DNA from: GCA-002840305 sp964394905
GTDB taxonomy: Bacteria; Patescibacteriota; Patescibacteriia; Patescibacteriales; UBA12465
NCBI GenBank assembly: GCA_964394905.1
Contig: CAYMZF010000031.1
Location: 1 to 5,333 of the forward strand
Length of the DNA stretch: 5,333 bases
Direction of reading: 5' to 3'
This document shows positions 1 through 5,326 of the stretch, piece by piece. The notes beneath the pieces are model-generated. The model saw only the letters and a list, made by a program, of their open reading frames with translations, was not told the origin of the DNA and did not search any database. The position numbers and the translations under genes are program-made. The first letter of the stretch is position 1, and each line of letters begins with the position of its first letter.

Positions 1-691
1 TTTTATCTTTTTCCGTCAAAGAAAAAGATTCAATAGAATTAGTTATTAAATTATTAAACATTTGTTCAAATTTTACGGGATCGCCAAAAATTCTAATATT
101 ATCCAAACACTGTAAATCAATTTTAATATTATATTTAATAAAATAAAAATTAAAAACAACTAAACATTTTTCTATTTCTTCTTTAATACAAAACTCAACT
201 TTATAATCATCTTTCTGACATTGTCTTTTAAATGAGATAATTAAATTATTGGCCTGTTTATTAATCGCAAAAGCTTTTTTAGTTAATTTATTTATAGCTG
301 GATCATTTTTTGATCTTACAAAAATTTCATGCAAGGCCAAATTAGACGCCGTTAAAATATTAGCTAAATCATGATAAACACCTAAAGAAATTTTACCGGC
401 TTCAACGAGATTATAGGAATCAGTTATCTTTTGAACACAACATTTCATTTCTTGATCCGAATCATTTTTTATTTTTTTTATATTTTTCTGATTATCATCA
501 ATAATACCGGCGATGAACGACGATAATAGAAAATTGATTAAACATAAACATCCTAAAATTATTAAAAACATCAAATTACTTTCATTGAAATTCCAATCAG
601 TTGAAAAATAAATCGGGGAAAAAAATAAAAATACAAAGACATTAGTCATTAATAAAGCGAGAAAAATAAAAATATGTTTCCAAATAATCAT
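1..691 (-). CDS. Membrane sensor histidine kinase, partial (C-terminus beyond the window)
   Basis: Translating the minus strand from the ATG at 691-689 gives 230 codons with no stop up to the window edge, so the gene is cut there. Two hydrophobic segments (residues about 7-29 and 41-64) form a membrane hairpin around a loop of about 12 residues, leaving almost no extracytoplasmic sensor domain. A polar linker (about 66-90, with CC at 84-85) leads to the dimerisation/phosphoacceptor helix. Its H-box reads SLGVYHDLANILTAS with the likely phosphorylated His107, and the HDxxN form recalls the HDFNNLLT type of kinases. Residues 211-223 (MFNNLITNSIESF) match the N-box of the HATPase domain, with Asn218 as probable Mg-ATP ligand. 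The G-boxes would lie outside. The usual role is ATP-dependent autophosphorylation at the inner membrane and phosphotransfer to a response regulator, which is not visible here. It carries eight cysteines in 230 residues. The start is the first ATG in frame that keeps the first membrane helix intact; no Shine-Dalgarno is present. Family call fairly sure, signal unknown. Confidence 0.8.
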   Translation of the reverse strand, partial: MIIWKHIFIFLALLMTNVFVFLFFSPIYFSTDWNFNESNLMFLIILGCLCLINFLLSSFIAGIIDDNQKNIKKIKNDSDQEMKCCVQKITDSYNLVEAGKISLGVYHDLANILTASNLALHEIFVRSKNDPAINKLTKKAFAINKQANNLIISFKRQCQKDDYKVEFCIKEEIEKCLVVFNFYFIKYNIKIDLQCLDNIRIFGDPVKFEQMFNNLITNSIESFSLTEKDK

Positions 692-718
692 ATTATAATC
701 TTAAAAGCTTTAATTAAA

Positions 719-724
719 ATTATA
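719..724 (-). promoter_or_regulatory. Candidate -10 for the histidine kinase gene; rest of 692-783 nearly pure A/T
   Basis: The 92-base gap between the mtaB terminator and the kinase start is almost only A and T. A perfect TATAAT (minus strand) at 724-719 would start transcription near 712 and give a leader of about 20 bases. No recognisable -35 lies at the right distance, and other TATAAT-like strings occur at 773-768 and 697-692, so the choice is weak. Confidence 0.25.
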
Positions 725-783
725 TTAATAAATTTTAAAATTAAAATAATAAAGATAAAATTAATAAATTATAAAAATAACAT

Positions 784-812
784 AAAAAAATAACAGCTAC
801 TTAGCTGTTATT
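784..812 (-). terminator. Intrinsic terminator of mtaB, overlapping its stop codon
   Basis: On the minus strand a perfect 10-bp stem (AATAACAGCT, 812-803, with AGCTGTTATT, 798-789) closes a 4-base loop (802-799) and is followed directly by five more T (788-784). The first arm encodes the last residues of MtaB (ITA) and the TAG stop (799-797) straddles the loop and second arm, so termination signal and coding end are one element. It separates mtaB from the kinase gene downstream. Confidence 0.88.
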
Positions 813-2098
813 GGTTGATAATTTATTAACTGTCCAATTAAACAATCAGGATCAATAAAAGATATTTTAGAATCAGTTAATAAAAAATCAGCTAAATTAA
901 TGTCTAAATCAAAATAAAACTCAGTTTTGGCTTTAACCTTACCTTGACTTATATTTTCAATTAATACTTTTAAATTTTTATTATTCTTTAAAATTTTACG
1001 ACGGTAATCAATTTCCAATTGTTTTGATAATTGACGAAGAACCGACGACCTTTCTCTAATGTCGGCCAAGGCTACTTTATCAGGAAAATTAAAAGCCGGT
1101 GTTTGGTTATGAGCCGAAAAAGAGAAAACATGAATTTTAGAAAAAGCCATTTTTTTGGCAAAATTAAAAGTATCTTTAAAGTCTTTTTTAGTTTCTCCCG
1201 GAAAACCAACAATAATATCGGTACTAACGGCGATGTCGGGAATTTTTTTTCTAAGTTGTTTAATTTTTTTAGCAAAATAATCAGCAGTATAAGGTCGGTT
1301 CATTAATTTTAAAATTTTATCACTGCCTGATTGTAAAGAAATATGTAAATGACGACACATCTTATCATTAGTGGCCATTAAATCAATAATCTTATCACTA
1401 ACTTCGGTCACTTCAATTGAACTCAGTCTAATCCGCCCTATATTTTTTATAGCTAAAATCTTTTTTAGTAAAGAATACAAATTTTCTTTGGAAGAAGTAA
1501 TATCGCAACCGTATAAACCCAAATGAATACCCGATAAAACAATTTCTTTAAAACCATTTTTAGTGGCTACGGTTATTTCTCTTAAAATTTCGTTAACCGG
1601 ACGACTTTTCAAAGGTCCGCGAGCCAAAGGAATTACACAATAAGAACAAAACTGTCGACAACCATCTTGAATTTTAATAAAATAACGACTACGATCCTCA
1701 ATAACATTTAAAAGACAACTGGTAAAATTTTTTTGATTGATTTTTTGTTTTGGAAAAAATAATTTTTCAATCAATTCTAAATTTTTTATCTGATCTTTCT
1801 GACCGGAAATTAAATCAACGTCCAAATTTTTAATATTATAAACTTTAGGCCAACAACCGATTAAAGCAATCTTAGCTTGAGGATATTTTCTTTTGGCTGT
1901 ATTAATCATTCGACGATCTTTATTAATAGCCGTAGCGGTAACGGAACAAGAATTAATTATAACCAATTCCGGTTTAATTTGATCCGACTTTGTTTCTATA
2001 AAATTATTTTTATTCAGTAAATTAGCTAAAACGGCCGAATCATATTGATTAACTTTACAACCCAAGGTTAGTATTTTAAATTTTATTTTTTTAATCAT
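797..2098 (-). CDS. mtaB: tRNA t6A37 methylthiotransferase MtaB
   Basis: MtaB is a radical-SAM enzyme that adds a methylthio group to C2 of N6-threonylcarbamoyladenosine at position 37 of tRNAs reading ANN codons, giving ms2t6A. This 433-residue protein shows the expected layout. The N-terminal methylthiotransferase domain carries three cluster cysteines: Cys14 (TLGCKVNQYDS), Cys51 (NSCSVT) and Cys82 (IGCWP). The radical-SAM domain has the CxxxCxxC cluster Cys147, Cys151, Cys154 in KIQDGCRQFCSYCVIPLARG. A C-terminal region from about 365 sits where the TRAM RNA-binding domain belongs, but it is divergent. TLGCKVNQ and the KIQDGC...ARGP context fit MtaB better than MiaB or RimO. Length is close to the roughly 430-450 usual. 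The ATG at 2098 begins just before the conserved domain and no earlier in-frame start is plausible; there is no Shine-Dalgarno. It lies downstream of tRNA-Lys(UUU) and tRNA-Thr(UGU), both of the substrate class. It has its own promoter and a TAG stop inside the terminator. Subfamily assignment is by motif only. Confidence 0.9.
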   Translation of the reverse strand: MIKKIKFKILTLGCKVNQYDSAVLANLLNKNNFIETKSDQIKPELVIINSCSVTATAINKDRRMINTAKRKYPQAKIALIGCWPKVYNIKNLDVDLISGQKDQIKNLELIEKLFFPKQKINQKNFTSCLLNVIEDRSRYFIKIQDGCRQFCSYCVIPLARGPLKSRPVNEILREITVATKNGFKEIVLSGIHLGLYGCDITSSKENLYSLLKKILAIKNIGRIRLSSIEVTEVSDKIIDLMATNDKMCRHLHISLQSGSDKILKLMNRPYTADYFAKKIKQLRKKIPDIAVSTDIIVGFPGETKKDFKDTFNFAKKMAFSKIHVFSFSAHNQTPAFNFPDKVALADIRERSSVLRQLSKQLEIDYRRKILKNNKNLKVLIENISQGKVKAKTEFYFDLDINLADFLLTDSKISFIDPDCLIGQLINYQPITAK

Positions 2099-2164
2099 AA
2101 AAAAACAAGCTAAAAAATTTAGTTTTAAGCACTTAATAAAAAGAATGTTTTAATATATTTATTA

Positions 2165-2173
2165 ATTATAGCA
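2165..2173 (-). promoter_or_regulatory. Extended -10 promoter of mtaB
   Basis: The minus strand reads TGCTATAAT at 2173-2165, a consensus extended -10 (TGn plus TATAAT). The -35 position (about 2193-2188, TTTTAT) is poor, which extended -10 promoters tolerate. Transcription would begin near 2158, leaving an A/T-rich leader of about 60 bases. It lies just downstream of the tRNA terminator, so mtaB can be expressed independently of the tRNAs. Confidence 0.6.
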
Positions 2174-2182
2174 AATATTAAC

Positions 2183-2214
2183 AAAAAATAAAATAAAACG
2201 CTAAAAAGCGTTTT
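2183..2214 (-). terminator. Intrinsic terminator of the tRNA-Lys/tRNA-Thr unit
   Basis: A perfect 8-bp stem, AAAACGCT (2214-2207) with AGCGTTTT (2202-2195), closes a 4-base loop. On the minus strand it runs on into ATTTTATTTTTT (to 2183). It begins 6 bases beyond the 3' end of tRNA-Thr. Confidence 0.85.
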
Positions 2215-2220
2215 AAAATG

Positions 2221-2294
2221 AGCCGCCTGTCGGGTTCGAACCGACGACCTACTGTTTACAAGACAGTCGCTCTAGCCAGCTGAGCTAAGGCGGC
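2221..2294 (-). tRNA. tRNA-Thr (anticodon UGU)
   Basis: The minus strand folds into a complete cloverleaf: a perfect 7-bp acceptor stem (GCCGCCT with AGGCGGC), D-stem GCTC/GAGC with GG in the loop, anticodon stem ACTGT/ACAGT, and T-stem GTCGG/CCGAC with loop TTCGAAC. The anticodon loop CTTGTAA gives anticodon UGU, decoding ACN threonine codons. U36 and A37 make it a candidate for t6A and ms2t6A modification. The discriminator is U and no CCA is encoded, so CCA must be added by nucleotidyltransferase. It is the second gene of a unit with tRNA-Lys, 11 bases away. Confidence 0.97.
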
Positions 2295-2305
2295 AAAAAA
2301 ATACG

Positions 2306-2378
2306 TGCGCCCAGCAGGATTCGAACCTGCGACCTTCTGCTTAAAAGGCAGCTGCTCTACCAACTGAGCTATGAGCGC
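2306..2378 (-). tRNA. tRNA-Lys (anticodon UUU)
   Basis: The minus strand gives a cloverleaf: acceptor stem GCGCTCA with TGGGCGC (one U-G pair), D-stem GCTC/GAGC, T-stem GCAGG/CCTGC with loop TTCGAAT, and discriminator A. The anticodon loop CTTTTAA gives UUU, decoding AAA and AAG. The anticodon stem has four good pairs with a G-A mismatch at its outer end (27-43). CCA is not encoded. It is the first gene of the unit; its leader carries an unusual hairpin. tRNA-Lys(UUU) is the known MtaB substrate in Bacillus subtilis, and mtaB lies downstream. Confidence 0.97.
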
Positions 2379-2382
2379 AAAT

Positions 2383-2420
2383 AAAAAAATACAATCATAA
2401 AACTAAACAGTTCTATGATT
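2383..2420 (-). promoter_or_regulatory. 5'-terminal hairpin plus U-tract in the leader of the tRNA unit
   Basis: On the minus strand AATCATAGAACT (2420-2409) pairs with AGTTTTATGATT (2404-2393) over 12 bp around a GTTT loop. The one non-Watson-Crick pair is a G-U in minus-strand RNA, but an A-C clash in plus-strand RNA, so the fold belongs to the minus transcript. It is followed by GTA and seven T (2389-2383), then tRNA-Lys. The predicted start site is base 2420, the first base of the hairpin. It resembles an intrinsic terminator with a 3-base gap before the U-tract. It could be an attenuator, a tiny terminated RNA of roughly 38 bases, or a leader removed during tRNA maturation. Confidence 0.65.
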
Positions 2421-2426
2421 ATTTTT

Positions 2427-2455
2427 ATTATAAACAAAAAAAAATCTTTTGGCAA
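2427..2455 (-). promoter_or_regulatory. Strong sigma70-type promoter of the tRNA-Lys/tRNA-Thr unit
   Basis: On the minus strand TTGCCA (2455-2450, one mismatch to TTGACA) stands exactly 17 bases before a perfect TATAAT (2432-2427), with a T-rich spacer. The predicted start is A at about 2420. It faces away from the dnaB promoter. Confidence 0.82.
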
Positions 2456-2505
2456 TACCATTAAAATATCGGGATAAAAAGTGAATTGCCGGTGGAAAAA
2501 TCAGC

Positions 2506-2534
2506 TTGAAAAATAAAGTCAACTAAGATATTAT
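2506..2534 (+). promoter_or_regulatory. Promoter of dnaB, predicting a leaderless mRNA
   Basis: TTGAAA (2506-2511) and TATTAT (2529-2534) are separated by 17 bases, each close to the sigma70 consensus. With the usual 6-base gap after the -10, transcription starts at 2541, the A of the dnaB ATG. No Shine-Dalgarno lies upstream, which agrees with a leaderless message. A shifted -10 within TTATATAA (2531-2538) is possible but would push the start into the coding region. Confidence 0.65.
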
Positions 2535-2540
2535 ATAACC

Positions 2541-3923
2541 ATGACAGATATTAAACAAAATTCAATCGAAAAACTACCACCGCAAAACATTGAGGCCGAG
2601 CAATCACTTCTTGGTTGTTTGTTATTGGATAAAGAAGCTATATATAAAACAGTTGATATTTTAGGTCCGGAAGATTTTTATCATAATAATCATCGTCATA
2701 TTTTTGAAACCATGACGGAGCTTTTTAATGCCCAAGAACCCATTGATATCGTTACTGTATCTAATCGCTTAGAAGAGAAAAAATTAATTCAAGAAATTGG
2801 CGGTCGCAGTTATTTAGCTCAATTATCAAACACAGTCGCTACTTCAGCTAATACCGTCTATTACGCTAATTTGATTCAAAAAAAAGCTACTCTGCGTCGA
2901 TTACAGATTTCGGCCAGTGAAATAATGGATTTGAGTTTTGAAGAAGAACGAGAAATAGATGATGTGTTAGATCAAGCCGAAAAGAAAATTTTTGGCGTAT
3001 CACGAAAATATTTAAAAAATTCTTTTGCCAGCATTGACGGATTATTAAGCGAAGCCTTTGAAAGAATTGATGAATTACATAAACGTAGCGGTAATTTACG
3101 AGGATTATCAACCGGTTTTTATGATTTAGATAATTTACTGGCCGGTTTACAAAAATCAGATTTAGTAATTTTAGCCGCTCGACCGAGTGTCGGAAAAACA
3201 TCTTTAGCTTTAGATATCGCTCGACAAGCGGCCGTTAAAAGCAAAGTAGGAGTGGGAATATTTTCTTTAGAAATGAGTAAAGAACAATTAGTTGATAGAA
3301 TGCTATGCGCTCAAGCTAATGTTAATTTATGGAAAATGCGAACCGGAAATTTATCAGATAAAAATGAAGATAATGATTTTTCTAAAATTGCCGAAGCAAT
3401 GGGTGTTTTATCAGAAGCTCCAATCTATATTGATGACTCCCCTAACGTATCCGTTATGGAAATTAGAGCTAAAACCAGAAGAATGCAGGCCGAAAGAGGT
3501 TTGGGTTTAATTGTTATTGATTATTTACAATTAATGGAAGGTCGTGGCAAATATGGCGATAATCGTGTTCAAGAAATTTCAGAAATAAGTCGTGGTCTTA
3601 AAGGTATAGCTCGAGAATTAAATATTCCCGTATTAGCTTTAGCTCAATTATCTAGAGCCGCCGAACAACAAGGCGGACCGTCTATTCCACGTCTATCTCA
3701 TTTAAGAGATTCCGGTTCAATTGAACAAGATGCTGACGTAGTTATGTTTATTTACAGAAAAGCGGCCGATCGAGCCTTTAACGTCGCCGATTTACCAATG
3801 GACGAAAGATACAAAGCTGAAATTCATATCGCCAAACATCGTAACGGTCCAACCGGAAAAGTTGATCTATTTTTTTCCGAAGAAACAGCCAGTTTTAAAA
3901 ATATTTCTAAACAATCCGATTAA
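2541..3923 (+). CDS. dnaB: Replicative DNA helicase DnaB
   Basis: DnaB is the hexameric ATP-driven 5'-3' helicase that unwinds DNA at the fork and recruits primase. The 460 residues match the usual length (about 450-470). The N-terminal domain (about 10-115) opens with the typical LPPQNIEAEQSLLGCLLLD. A linker leads to the RecA-like domain (about 185-455). This has Walker A ARPSVGKTS (Lys219, Thr220), a glutamate in FSLEMS, Walker B LIVIDYLQLM (Asp327), the stretch LRDSGSIEQDADVVMFIYR, and KHRNGPTG with the likely arginine finger Arg434. No intein or frameshift is seen. The ATG is set by the conserved N-terminus and by the promoter, which places +1 on it. ybaB and recR follow on the same strand, with a 56-base gap to ybaB, so the gene probably heads a replication/repair unit. 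The tRNA unit diverges upstream. Confidence 0.97.
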   Translation: MTDIKQNSIEKLPPQNIEAEQSLLGCLLLDKEAIYKTVDILGPEDFYHNNHRHIFETMTELFNAQEPIDIVTVSNRLEEKKLIQEIGGRSYLAQLSNTVATSANTVYYANLIQKKATLRRLQISASEIMDLSFEEEREIDDVLDQAEKKIFGVSRKYLKNSFASIDGLLSEAFERIDELHKRSGNLRGLSTGFYDLDNLLAGLQKSDLVILAARPSVGKTSLALDIARQAAVKSKVGVGIFSLEMSKEQLVDRMLCAQANVNLWKMRTGNLSDKNEDNDFSKIAEAMGVLSEAPIYIDDSPNVSVMEIRAKTRRMQAERGLGLIVIDYLQLMEGRGKYGDNRVQEISEISRGLKGIARELNIPVLALAQLSRAAEQQGGPSIPRLSHLRDSGSIEQDADVVMFIYRKAADRAFNVADLPMDERYKAEIHIAKHRNGPTGKVDLFFSEETASFKNISKQSD

Positions 3924-3933
3924 TATTTTTTAT

Positions 3934-3969
3934 TATAATAAATTAATCTGCCGTTATTCCAAAACGGTA
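3934..3969 (+). promoter_or_regulatory. Possible ybaB-recR promoter -10 and 5' hairpin
   Basis: The dnaB-ybaB gap holds a perfect TATAAT (3934-3939), but the -35 position (about 3911-3916, ACAATC) is poor, so a promoter is uncertain. Just beyond, TGCCGTT (3949-3955) pairs with AACGGTA (3963-3969) around a 7-base loop, with one G-U pair in plus-strand RNA. No U-tract follows, so it is not a standard terminator. It ends 10 bases before the ybaB ATG. It may stabilise or mark the start of a ybaB-recR message, or may be a processing site in a dnaB-ybaB-recR transcript. Confidence 0.35.
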
Positions 3970-3979
3970 ATTTAAAATT

Positions 3980-4255
3980 ATGTTTAGCAAGCTAAAACAA
4001 TTTCAAGATCTAAAAAGTCAAGCCAAAACCATGCAAAACGCTTTATCAACTGAAAAAGTGGAAGTAGAAAAAAATGGCATTAAACTTAGTATGAACGGTA
4101 ATATGGAAGTGCTTGATTTTACTATCAGCGAAGAATTAAATTCACAAGAAATCGCTAAAATAACCAAAGATTTAGTTAATGACGCCATTAAAAAAACTCA
4201 ACGTGTAATGGCCAAAAAAATGCAAGAAATGGGCGGAATACCGGGATTAAATTAA
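3980..4255 (+). CDS. ybaB: YbaB/EbfC family nucleoid-associated protein
   Basis: YbaB/EbfC proteins are small homodimers that bind DNA and associate with the nucleoid; their exact cellular role is unsettled. This 91-residue protein is slightly shorter than the usual 100-110. It shows the family plan: an N-terminal helix rich in K and Q (residues about 1-25, MFSKLKQFQDLKSQAKTMQN), a central beta region with VEVEKNGIKLSMNGNMEVLDFTI, then a long basic helix (about 57-83). It ends with the typical GGIPGL motif. The start is the first ATG that includes the N-terminal helix; no Shine-Dalgarno is present. recR follows after 16 A/T-only bases, the classic ybaB-recR pairing, so the two are almost surely cotranscribed. 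In many bacteria dnaX precedes this pair; here it is dnaB. Confidence 0.92.
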   Translation: MFSKLKQFQDLKSQAKTMQNALSTEKVEVEKNGIKLSMNGNMEVLDFTISEELNSQEIAKITKDLVNDAIKKTQRVMAKKMQEMGGIPGLN

Positions 4256-4271
4256 TATTAAAATAAAATTA

Positions 4272-4886
4272 ATGGGATATCCAAAATCGGTTGAAAATTT
4301 GATAAAACAATTTTCACAATTACCGACCGTTGGCCGAAAAACAGCCGAACGTTATGTTTTTTATTTATTAAAACAAAATCCCAACCAAACTAAATTATTT
4401 TCTAAACACTTATTGGAGTTATTTGACGGTTTAAAAATTTGTTCAAAATGTTTGTCTTTATCCGAACAAGACCCCTGCTCTATTTGTGCCGACAATAAAA
4501 GAAAAGATAATTTAATTTGTGTCGTAGCCAATTTTCAGGATTTGCAAGCCATTGAAAACACTAAATTATACGAAGGTAAATATTTTATTTTAGGAGGATT
4601 AATAAATTCAATTGAAGGTGTCGGACCTGATAAATTAAATATTAAACTTTTAGTTAAAGAAGTTAATTTAAAATTAAAAAAATATTCCAATTTGGAAATA
4701 ATTTTAGCTTTAAGTCCAACCATTGAAGGTGAGGCCACCTCCTTGTATCTACAAAAAATATTACATAACGGTAAAATAAAAATAAGTAAATTAGCTCGAG
4801 GATTGTCTACGGGAACCAGTCTAGAATATGCCGATCAAAACACTTTAGCCGATGCTTTAAAATTTCGTAAGACAATAAAGGAATAA
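4272..4886 (+). CDS. recR: Recombination mediator protein RecR
   Basis: RecR works with RecO (and RecF) to load RecA onto SSB-coated single-stranded DNA during gap repair. The 204 residues match the family length (about 200). In order: an N-terminal helix-hairpin-helix (about 7-33, with LPTVGRKTAERYVFYLL); a C4 zinc finger with Cys57, Cys60, Cys69 and Cys72 (CSKC...CSIC); a Toprim domain from about 80 (LICVV...EGKYFILGG) that includes SPTIEGEATSLYL; and a C-terminal region with KISKLARGLSTGTSLEYADQ. One oddity is that the position after CVV, usually Glu in RecR (CVVE), is Ala86. RecR is not known to use this residue catalytically, so function is probably retained. It is the last gene of the dnaB/ybaB/recR strand, ends before a bidirectional terminator, and converges on rplU. 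No Shine-Dalgarno precedes the ATG. Confidence 0.96.
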   Translation: MGYPKSVENLIKQFSQLPTVGRKTAERYVFYLLKQNPNQTKLFSKHLLELFDGLKICSKCLSLSEQDPCSICADNKRKDNLICVVANFQDLQAIENTKLYEGKYFILGGLINSIEGVGPDKLNIKLLVKEVNLKLKKYSNLEIILALSPTIEGEATSLYLQKILHNGKIKISKLARGLSTGTSLEYADQNTLADALKFRKTIKE

Positions 4887-4904
4887 AAAAACAGAACAAA
4901 TTTT

Positions 4905-4941
4905 AAAAACAAAAAAGAAACTTTTATAAGCTTCTTTTTTA
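4905..4941. terminator. Bidirectional terminator between recR and rplU
   Basis: A 13-bp A/T-rich stem (4911-4923 with 4928-4940) closes a 4-base loop (4924-4927). Its outer arms are runs of A and T, so each strand ends in a U-tract: TTCTTTTTT for recR on plus, and TTTCTTTTTT, G, then TTTTT to 4905 for rplU on minus. The pair 4920/4931 is G-U in minus-strand RNA and A-C in plus-strand RNA, so the hairpin is stronger for rplU. Confidence 0.8.
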
Positions 4942-4974
4942 TTTATATCGAAAAACTAATTTAGATTTATAGGT

Positions 4975-5289
4975 TTAAGCAATTTTTTCAATTTTTACTT
5001 GACTATAATCTTGACGATGACCGACACTTTTTTTGTATCTGGTTTTACTTTTATATTTTACCACTAAAACTTTTTTACCTTTTCCTTCAGTTAATACTTC
5101 CGCTTCAACTTTTTCTCCTAAACTTGGCTTACCAAGTTCCAATGAAGCTCCGTCAGTATCAGCTATCATTAAAGTTAAAAATTTTACCTTTTTTCCGGGT
5201 TCGGTTGAAAGTTTCTCTATTTTTATAGTATCACCTTCTTTAACCTTATATTGTTTACCGCCGGTTTTAATAATTGCAATCTTAGCCAT
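4975..5289 (-). CDS. rplU: 50S ribosomal protein bL21
   Basis: bL21 binds 23S rRNA in the large ribosomal subunit. The 104 residues match the family length. The N-terminus AIIKTGGKQYKVKEGDTIKI is the family signature, followed by a beta-rich core (about 20-70) and the basic C-terminal KGKKVLVVKYKSKTRYKKSV-GHRQDYSQVKIEKI with the conserved GHRQ turn. The ATG at 5289 gives the standard N-terminus (MAKIAIIKTGG); no Shine-Dalgarno is present in the A/T-only leader. rplU is usually followed by rpmA (bL27). Here the gene ends in a terminator and recR converges from the other side, so it appears to be transcribed alone unless further genes lie upstream outside the window. Confidence 0.97.
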   Translation of the reverse strand: MAKIAIIKTGGKQYKVKEGDTIKIEKLSTEPGKKVKFLTLMIADTDGASLELGKPSLGEKVEAEVLTEGKGKKVLVVKYKSKTRYKKSVGHRQDYSQVKIEKIA

Positions 5290-5320
5290 AATTTTATATT
5301 TATTTTAATTTAATAATCAT

Positions 5321-5326
5321 ATAATA
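5321..5326 (-). promoter_or_regulatory. -10 element of the rplU promoter
   Basis: The minus strand reads TATTAT at 5326-5321, the same -10 as for dnaB. Its -35 would lie outside the window. Transcription would start near 5314, leaving a leader of about 25 bases composed only of A and T, too short and plain to hold an L21 autoregulatory leader structure. Confidence 0.5.

Noticed and set aside
692..697. TATAAT directly before the kinase ATG as its promoter -10
   Set aside because: It would start transcription near 685, inside the gene after the ATG. The next Met (residue 15) would destroy the first membrane helix.
1031..1306. Open plus-strand reading frame of 91 codons opposite mtaB
   Set aside because: It is antisense to the conserved radical-SAM gene, has low-complexity F/S/K/N-rich sequence and no recognisable family. 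The other overlapping frames on dnaB, recR and rplU are rejected for the same reason.
2107..2125. Small hairpin CTAAA/TTTAG and T-run just before the mtaB ATG as a terminator or riboswitch
   Set aside because: Only five A/T-rich pairs, no conserved aptamer features, and not stable enough to call.
2451..2490. Inverted repeat GGCAAT/ATTGCC between the tRNA and dnaB promoters
   Set aside because: Six-base arms 28 bases apart are expected by chance. One arm overlaps the tRNA -35, so an operator is possible but not supported.
2469..2499. Sequences resembling DnaA boxes upstream of dnaB (minus strand TTATCCCGA and TTTTCCACC)
   Set aside because: Each differs from TTATCCACA at two positions, there are only two, and dnaB is not a usual origin marker. 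Chance is likely in AT-rich DNA.
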